This document shows positions 1 through 5,575 of a stretch of DNA of 5,575 nucleotides, piece by piece. The notes below the pieces were generated by a model that saw only the letters and a program-made list of their open reading frames with translations, was not told the DNA's origin and made no database searches. The translations under genes and the position numbers were made by a program. The stretch is from Betaproteobacteria bacterium UBA2293 (lineage in GTDB: Bacteria; Pseudomonadota; Gammaproteobacteria; Burkholderiales; Rhodocyclaceae). The stretch's first letter is position 1. Each line of letters begins with the position of its first letter. The stretch is from positions 1 through 5,575 of the forward strand of contig DDWF01000328.1 of the NCBI GenBank assembly GCA_002345845.1, written 5' to 3'.

Positions 1-64
1 TGGTGATTTTCTTGGTGTTCTGGACCGATTTGATCTTGGTCCGAATCTCTTTACCGCCGGCCAT
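1..64 (-). CDS. atpG: ATP synthase F1 gamma subunit, N-terminal fragment (runs off left edge)
   Basis: Only the first 21 codons are present; the rest lies beyond position 1. The translation begins MAGGKEIRTKIKSVQNTKKI, the well-conserved N-terminus of the gamma subunit, whose first helix forms part of the central rotor shaft turning inside the alpha3beta3 head. The ATG is at 64-62, and a good ribosome binding site (AGGAGA, 75-70) lies five bases upstream, so the start is secure. It follows atpA, as expected in the atp operon, but after an unusually roomy 108-base gap. Identification rests on the conserved N-terminus plus gene order; nothing can be said about the rest of the protein. Confidence 0.93.
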   Translation of the reverse strand, partial: MAGGKEIRTKIKSVQNTKKIT

Positions 65-69
65 GGCGT

Positions 70-75
70 TCTCCT
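70..75 (-). promoter_or_regulatory. Ribosome binding site of atpG
   Basis: On the minus strand the sequence reads AGGAGA, then ACGCC, then the ATG at 64-62. This is a strong Shine-Dalgarno match at normal spacing and it fixes the atpG start. Confidence 0.85.
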
Positions 76-92
76 AATGCTCGCGGCGGGCA

Positions 93-126
93 GCCCCAGG
101 CGAACCTACGCACTTCCGCAAGGGGC
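93..126 (-). other. Possible mRNA hairpin in the atpA-atpG gap
   Basis: Within the 108-base gap (65-172) between atpA and atpG, the minus strand can fold into a stem. GCCCC (126-122) pairs with GGGGC (97-93). A 2x2 internal loop follows, then GCG (119-117) pairs with CGC (102-100), closing a 14-base loop. A second, weaker inverted repeat lies just upstream: AACCA at 131-135 and TGGTT at 148-152, flanked by GCG/CGC. No T-run follows either stem, so this does not look like an intrinsic terminator. It could be an RNA processing or stability element, or one that tunes atpG translation relative to atpA. It could also be chance pairing in GC-rich DNA. Confidence 0.35.
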
Positions 127-172
127 AGCGAACCAAATTGGCAAATATGGTTAGCGCGGGATGCCATTATGC

Positions 173-1711
<1,539 letters not shown>

Positions 1712-1717
1712 GAAATT

Positions 1718-1722
1718 CTCCT
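1718..1722 (-). promoter_or_regulatory. Ribosome binding site of atpA, overlapping the atpH stop codon
   Basis: The minus strand reads CTAGGAG and then AATTTC before the atpA ATG. The last two bases of the atpH TAG stop (1723-1721) are also the first two bases of the AGGAG motif. Ribosomes terminating on atpH would therefore sit on the atpA initiation region, a layout typical of translational coupling. Confidence 0.8.
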
Positions 1723-2257
1723 AGTTGTTCAGCGCCGTAGCCATGGCGTCGAGCTTGCCGCGAACCGAAACATCCAGCATCTGGTCGCCAACGATTACCT
1801 TGATACCGCCGATAAGTGCCGGGTCCACCGACACGGTCGCTTCGAGCTTGCTCTTGAAAACAGCTTCGAGTTGGGGTACCAGGGCTTTTACCTGATTGTC
1901 GTCAATCGAGAAGGCCGAAACAATTGTGGCCTGCTTGGTGCCTTCCTCGGCCTGCTTGTAGCTTTCGTACAAGCCGGCGATTTCGGGCAACAGCCCCAGA
2001 CGGTCGTTGTTGGACAGCAGCTGGATGAAATTCGACAGCTCCGTATCTACCGCCGTACCGCAGGCAGACCGGAAGAGGTCGACCAGTTGCGGGGCCGCCA
2101 CGTTGGGATCGCTGATTGCCGCACGGGCGTCAGCGTTGGCGGCCACCTGACCGAGCAGGGTGACCTGCTCGGACCACTTGGCCAGATTGCCGCTTTCCTT
2201 GGCCACCCGAAACAGGGCTTCGGCGTAAGGGCGGGCGATAGTGACGGATTCAGCCAT
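1721..2257 (-). CDS. atpH: ATP synthase F1 delta subunit (OSCP homologue)
   Basis: This 178-residue protein is the stator cap that links the b-subunit dimer to the top of the alpha3beta3 head. The N-terminal helical domain (about 1-105) starts with the typical ARPYAEALF at 8-16 and includes LSNNDRLGLLPEI at 81-93. The conserved C-terminal signature is around 148-169, with GGIKVIVGDQMLD and VRGKL. Length matches the family (E. coli 177). The ATG is at 2257-2255. Its probable ribosome binding site, AGGA at 2271-2268, lies inside the end of atpF. Only three bases separate the atpF stop from this start, so the two genes are probably coupled. It ends in TAG (1723-1721), which runs into the atpA ribosome binding site. 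It sits between atpF and atpA as in E. coli. Confidence 0.97.
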   Translation of the reverse strand: MAESVTIARPYAEALFRVAKESGNLAKWSEQVTLLGQVAANADARAAISDPNVAAPQLVDLFRSACGTAVDTELSNFIQLLSNNDRLGLLPEIAGLYESYKQAEEGTKQATIVSAFSIDDNQVKALVPQLEAVFKSKLEATVSVDPALIGGIKVIVGDQMLDVSVRGKLDAMATALNN

Positions 2258-2260
2258 TGC

Positions 2261-2731
2261 TTACAGGTCCTGTTTCAGGGCGACCAGCATGTCAGCATGC
2301 GCGGACGCGTTGATTTCCTTGCGCAGGATCTTTTCGGCGCCGGCGACAGCCAGTTCGGCGACACGCTCGCGAAGCTGCTGCTTGGCACGTTCGACTTCCT
2401 GGTCGATTTCGGCCTTGGCACCAGCGACGACCTTGTCGGCCTCGACCTTGGCGTTGCCCTTGGCTTCTTCGACGATCTGCTGCGCACGCTTTTCGGCTTG
2501 GGCGACGAGTTCCGAGGATTTCTCCTTGGCTTCACGCAACGCATCGGCGGAACGCTTGGCAGCAAGCTCTTGTTCGTGCTTGCCGCGTTCTGCCGCAGCC
2601 AGGCCATCAGCGATCTGGGCTTGCCGGTCTGCCATCGCTTTTTGCAGCGGCGGCCAGACATACTTCATCGTGATCCAGATGAAGACAGCGAACCAGATTG
2701 CCTGGCCAATCAGTGTAGCGTTGATATTCAC
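2261..2731 (-). CDS. atpF: ATP synthase Fo subunit b (peripheral stalk)
   Basis: This 156-residue protein, the same length as E. coli b, forms the dimeric peripheral stalk. One N-terminal transmembrane helix (about 5-26, [19 protein letters not shown]) is followed by the conserved YVWPPL hinge at 24-29 and Arg36. A long, highly charged helix rich in Ala, Glu, Lys and Arg (about 30-140) is the coiled-coil dimerisation region. The C-terminal part (about 125-156) would contact delta. The start codon is GTG (2731-2729), not ATG. It is supported by a perfect AGGAGG at 2742-2737 five bases upstream, by the matching N-terminus, and by the lack of an ATG just upstream. The stop is TAA (2263-2261). 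No second b or b' gene is present, so a homodimer is expected. Confidence 0.98.
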   Translation of the reverse strand: MNINATLIGQAIWFAVFIWITMKYVWPPLQKAMADRQAQIADGLAAAERGKHEQELAAKRSADALREAKEKSSELVAQAEKRAQQIVEEAKGNAKVEADKVVAGAKAEIDQEVERAKQQLRERVAELAVAGAEKILRKEINASAHADMLVALKQDL

Positions 2732-2736
2732 GCTAA

Positions 2737-2742
2737 CCTCCT
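2737..2742 (-). promoter_or_regulatory. Perfect ribosome binding site that decides the atpF GTG start
   Basis: The minus strand reads CAGGAGG TTAGC GTG. The full AGGAGG core at ideal spacing is the strongest site in the window and supports the non-ATG start of atpF. Confidence 0.88.
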
Positions 2743-2770
2743 GGTGAGTAGGGTTACAGGGGCGCGGTTA

Positions 2771-3041
<271 letters not shown>

Positions 3042-3072
3042 CAGTAAGGTAGGTTAATGCGGGGTTGAAGTT

Positions 3073-3091
3073 AAAAACTACTGAAAAAACT
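3073..3091 (-). promoter_or_regulatory. U-rich leader upstream of atpE, possible translational enhancer
   Basis: In the 69-base atpB-atpE gap the mRNA contains two U-runs in a direct repeat: AGTTTTTT (3091-3084) and AGTTTTT (3079-3073), twelve bases apart, the second followed by AAC. In E. coli a U-rich segment containing TTTTAACTG upstream of the atpE Shine-Dalgarno site is a known translational enhancer that raises c-subunit synthesis. The same gap, U-richness and TTTTAACT core are seen here, although the segment lies farther from the ribosome binding site than in E. coli. No GC-rich stem precedes the U-runs, so a terminator is unlikely. The functional assignment is inference by analogy. 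Confidence 0.45.
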
Positions 3092-3100
3092 GCTACGAAC

Positions 3101-4277
<1,177 letters not shown>

Positions 4278-4303
4278 TGCATGCCTCGTTCAGAAACCTT
4301 GCG

Positions 4304-4332
4304 AGTGTAAACAAGTCTTACAGAAGAGTCAA
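4304..4332 (-). promoter_or_regulatory. Predicted sigma70 promoter of the atp operon
   Basis: On the minus strand, TTGACT (4332-4327, five of six matches to TTGACA) is followed by a 17-base spacer and TACACT (4309-4304, four of six matches to TATAAT). Transcription would start near 4297, giving a leader of about 20 bases before the atpI GTG at 4277. The location, just outside the first atp gene in a 118-base gap, is where an operon promoter is expected. Directly upstream of the -35 lies a short interrupted palindrome, ATTGTTGCAAT (4332-4342). This is a prediction from consensus matching; the operon may also receive read-through from parAB. Confidence 0.65.
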
Positions 4333-4353
4333 TTGTTGCAATGCACAAAATGA

Positions 4354-4389
4354 GGGTTTTCCCGTATCTGACGTGGCTTTGGCAAAAGC
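4354..4389 (-). terminator. Weak candidate terminator region after parB
   Basis: Two small stems follow the parB stop. GCTTT (4389-4385) pairs with AAAGC (4380-4376) around a 4-base loop. GGG (4363-4361) pairs with CCC (4356-4354) around AAAA, and the second stem is followed by TCATTTTG. Both stems are short (5 and 3 pairs) and only the second has a modest T-run, so termination would be inefficient at best. Partial read-through from parAB into the atp operon is as likely. Confidence 0.2.
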
Positions 4390-4395
4390 TAAGGA

Positions 4396-5247
4396 TCAAT
4401 TGCGCAGGCGACCCAGAAGCCCGTCGAGTTGATCGAGGCTGGCGAACTCTATAGTCACTCGACCGGCGCCCTTTTTGGTGGTGCGGATGGCGACGGTGGC
4501 ACCGAGTCCATCGGAGAGTTCCTCCTGCAGGCGGAGCAGGTCACGGTCCACCGGTTGGTCGGTCTTTTTCGGTGGATTGAGGATCTGCTGGACGAGGCGC
4601 TCGGCTTCCCGCACCGACATTCCCTTGTCGACGATGCGCCGGGCGATCGCCAGCTGCTGGGCGCCGGGCAGCGGCAGCAGGGCGCGGGCGTGGCCCATGT
4701 CAAGCTGGCCGGTCATCAGCAGTTCCTGCACCGGGGCGTTCAGTTGCAGCAGGCGCAGCAGGTTGGTGGCGGCTGGACGCGAACGGCCTACGGCGTCGGC
4801 GGCCTGCTGGTGGGTCAGGCCAAATTCGTCGATCAGCCGCTGCAGGCCCTGCGCTTCTTCGAGTGGATTGAGATTTTCGCGCTGGATGTTCTCGATCAGC
4901 GCCATCGCCAGCGCCTGCTCGTCGGGAATACCGCGGACCAGCACCGGGACTTCGCCTAGGCCGGCCTGCTGGGCGGCGCGCCAGCGACGTTCGCCGGCAA
5001 CGATTTCGTAGCGTTCGGCGCCCGGAGTCTTGTCGACAGCGCGCACGAGGATCGGTTGCATGACACCCTGGGACTTGATCGAGCTGGCCAGTTCGGCCAG
5101 CGATTCCGGGTCCATATGTGTACGCGGTTGGTATTTGCCGGGTTTCAGCCGGTCGACCGGCAGGTTACGCAGTTCATCCTCGGGTTTTGCATCGCTACCG
5201 CTGAGCAGTGCGTCGAGGCCGCGGCCCAGTCCCTTCATCTTGATCAT
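4396..5247 (-). CDS. parB: Chromosome partitioning protein ParB (Spo0J/Noc-type CTPase)
   Basis: This 283-residue centromere-binding protein loads on parS sites near oriC and spreads as a CTP-dependent clamp, working with ParA to segregate origins. The N-terminal KGLGRGLDALL at 5-15 is the usual ParA-stimulating tail. QPR at 40-42 begins the ParB/Srx nucleotide fold. GERRWRA at 85-91 and ENIQRENLNPLEEA at 119-132 are the CTP-binding boxes. The parS-reading helix-turn-helix spans about 144-165 (LTHQQAADAVGRSRPAATNL), followed by MGHARALL at 184-191. The C-terminal dimerisation domain is about 235-283. Length is typical of chromosomal ParB (B. subtilis 282). The ATG at 5247-5245 overlaps the parA TGA and has AAAGGG at 5260-5255; the in-frame ATG at 5238 (Met4) lacks such a site. 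The stop is TGA (4398-4396). Confidence 0.97.
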   Translation of the reverse strand: MIKMKGLGRGLDALLSGSDAKPEDELRNLPVDRLKPGKYQPRTHMDPESLAELASSIKSQGVMQPILVRAVDKTPGAERYEIVAGERRWRAAQQAGLGEVPVLVRGIPDEQALAMALIENIQRENLNPLEEAQGLQRLIDEFGLTHQQAADAVGRSRPAATNLLRLLQLNAPVQELLMTGQLDMGHARALLPLPGAQQLAIARRIVDKGMSVREAERLVQQILNPPKKTDQPVDRDLLRLQEELSDGLGATVAIRTTKKGAGRVTIEFASLDQLDGLLGRLRN

Positions 5248-5575
5248 TTGGCGACCCTTTCGAGAATTTCGCGAGCGAGCGCGGTGTAGGCCTGCGCGCC
5301 CCTGGAGTTTTTGTCGAAGGCGATGACCGGCTTGCCGTAGGACGGCGCCTCGGCCAGGCGGACGTTGCGCGGCACGATGGTCTGGTAGACCTTGTTGCCG
5401 AAATGACTTTCCAGTTCGTTCGACACCTGCTGGGTCAGCGTGCTCTGGCCGTTGTACATGGTGCGTAGCAGGCCCTCGATTTCCAGCCGGGAATTGAGGT
5501 GGTGGCGCACCTTGCGCAGGGTTTCAACGAGGTCGGACAAGCCTTCCAGTGCGTAGTACTCGCACTGCATCGGGA
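5244..5575 (-). CDS. parA: Chromosome partitioning ATPase ParA (Soj/MinD family), C-terminal part
   Basis: About 110 codons of the C-terminus are present; the 5' end lies beyond position 5575. ParA is a Walker-type ATPase that binds DNA non-specifically and moves ParB-parS complexes. The conserved PMQCEYYALEGL opens the fragment, followed by a GLLRTMY segment, IVPRNVRLAEAPSYGKPV and the SRGAQAYTALAREIL C-terminal helix, all typical of chromosomal ParA. The first in-window ATG (5570-5568) is the Met inside the conserved PMQCEY motif, and the reading frame continues open to the window edge, so it is not the start. The P-loop, expected near the N-terminus, is outside the window. The TGA at 5246-5244 overlaps the parB ATG by four bases (ATGA), implying one transcript and coupled translation. 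Confidence 0.95.
   Translation of the reverse strand, partial: PMQCEYYALEGLSDLVETLRKVRHHLNSRLEIEGLLRTMYNGQSTLTQQVSNELESHFGNKVYQTIVPRNVRLAEAPSYGKPVIAFDKNSRGAQAYTALAREILERVAK

Noticed and set aside
3073..3091. T-runs between atpB and atpE as an intrinsic terminator
   Set aside because: There is no GC-rich stem before the T-runs, and an efficient terminator here would cut off the rest of an essential operon.
4429..5011. Two overlapping plus-strand open frames (4429-4959 and 4475-5011) opposite parB
   Set aside because: They are antisense shadows of a clear parB. The predicted peptides are low-complexity and rich in Arg, Ser and Gln, with no family resemblance.
5568..5570. ATG as the start of a short 108-residue gene before parB
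   Set aside because: This Met is inside the conserved PMQCEYYALEG motif of ParA and the frame remains open to the window edge, so the gene is a longer parA cut by the window.
4278..5575. parS site or DnaA boxes near parAB
   Set aside because: I read through for TGTTTCACGTGAAACA-like palindromes and TTATCCACA-like boxes and saw none. Short partial matches such as GTTTCAACGA at 5521 lack the second half-site.

Overview
The window is an ordinary, conserved stretch of bacterial chromosome. It carries most of an F-type ATP synthase (atp) operon with a parA-parB chromosome-partition pair directly upstream, and every gene is on the minus strand. The gene order parA-parB-atpI-atpB-atpE-atpF-atpH-atpA-atpG, the proton-type c subunit, the E. 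coli-like subunit sequences and a moderately high GC content point to a betaproteobacterium. A member of the Rhodocyclales (Dechloromonas/Azoarcus-like) is my best guess, from memory of the family and not from a search. In such genomes this cluster usually sits near oriC, next to the gid/rsmG genes. Those genes and oriC are not in the window, and I found no parS or DnaA box.

Layout in transcription order, from high to low coordinates. At 5575-5244 is the C-terminal part of ParA; its start lies outside the window. At 5247-4396 is ParB, whose ATG overlaps the parA stop in an ATGA arrangement. At 4395-4278 is a 118-base gap with a good sigma70-type promoter (-35 at 4332-4327, -10 at 4309-4304, 17-base spacer), which I take as the main atp operon promoter. 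It is followed by atpI (4277-3921, GTG start), atpB/subunit a (3904-3101), atpE/subunit c (3031-2771), atpF/subunit b (2731-2261, GTG start), atpH/delta (2257-1721), atpA/alpha (1711-173) and the first 21 codons of atpG/gamma (64-1, running off the left edge). No gene-free stretch exceeds 118 bases. The atpD and atpC genes should follow to the left of the window.

How the genes work together: AtpB, AtpE and AtpF form the membrane proton channel and stator (Fo). AtpH joins the stator to the alpha/beta head, AtpA is the non-catalytic nucleotide-binding subunit, and AtpG is the rotor shaft. AtpI is an accessory membrane protein linked to c-ring assembly or stability. Spacing within the operon is tight around atpF-atpH-atpA (3 and 9 bases) and looser around atpE (39 and 69 bases) and before atpG (108 bases). 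The two looser regions hold candidate post-transcriptional elements: a U-rich leader before the highly expressed atpE, and a hairpin between atpA and atpG.

I found no undescribed system. The oddest visible property is a codon-aligned antisense reading frame of 963 codons opposite atpE-atpF-atpH-atpA, best explained by avoidance of TTA, CTA and TCA codons.
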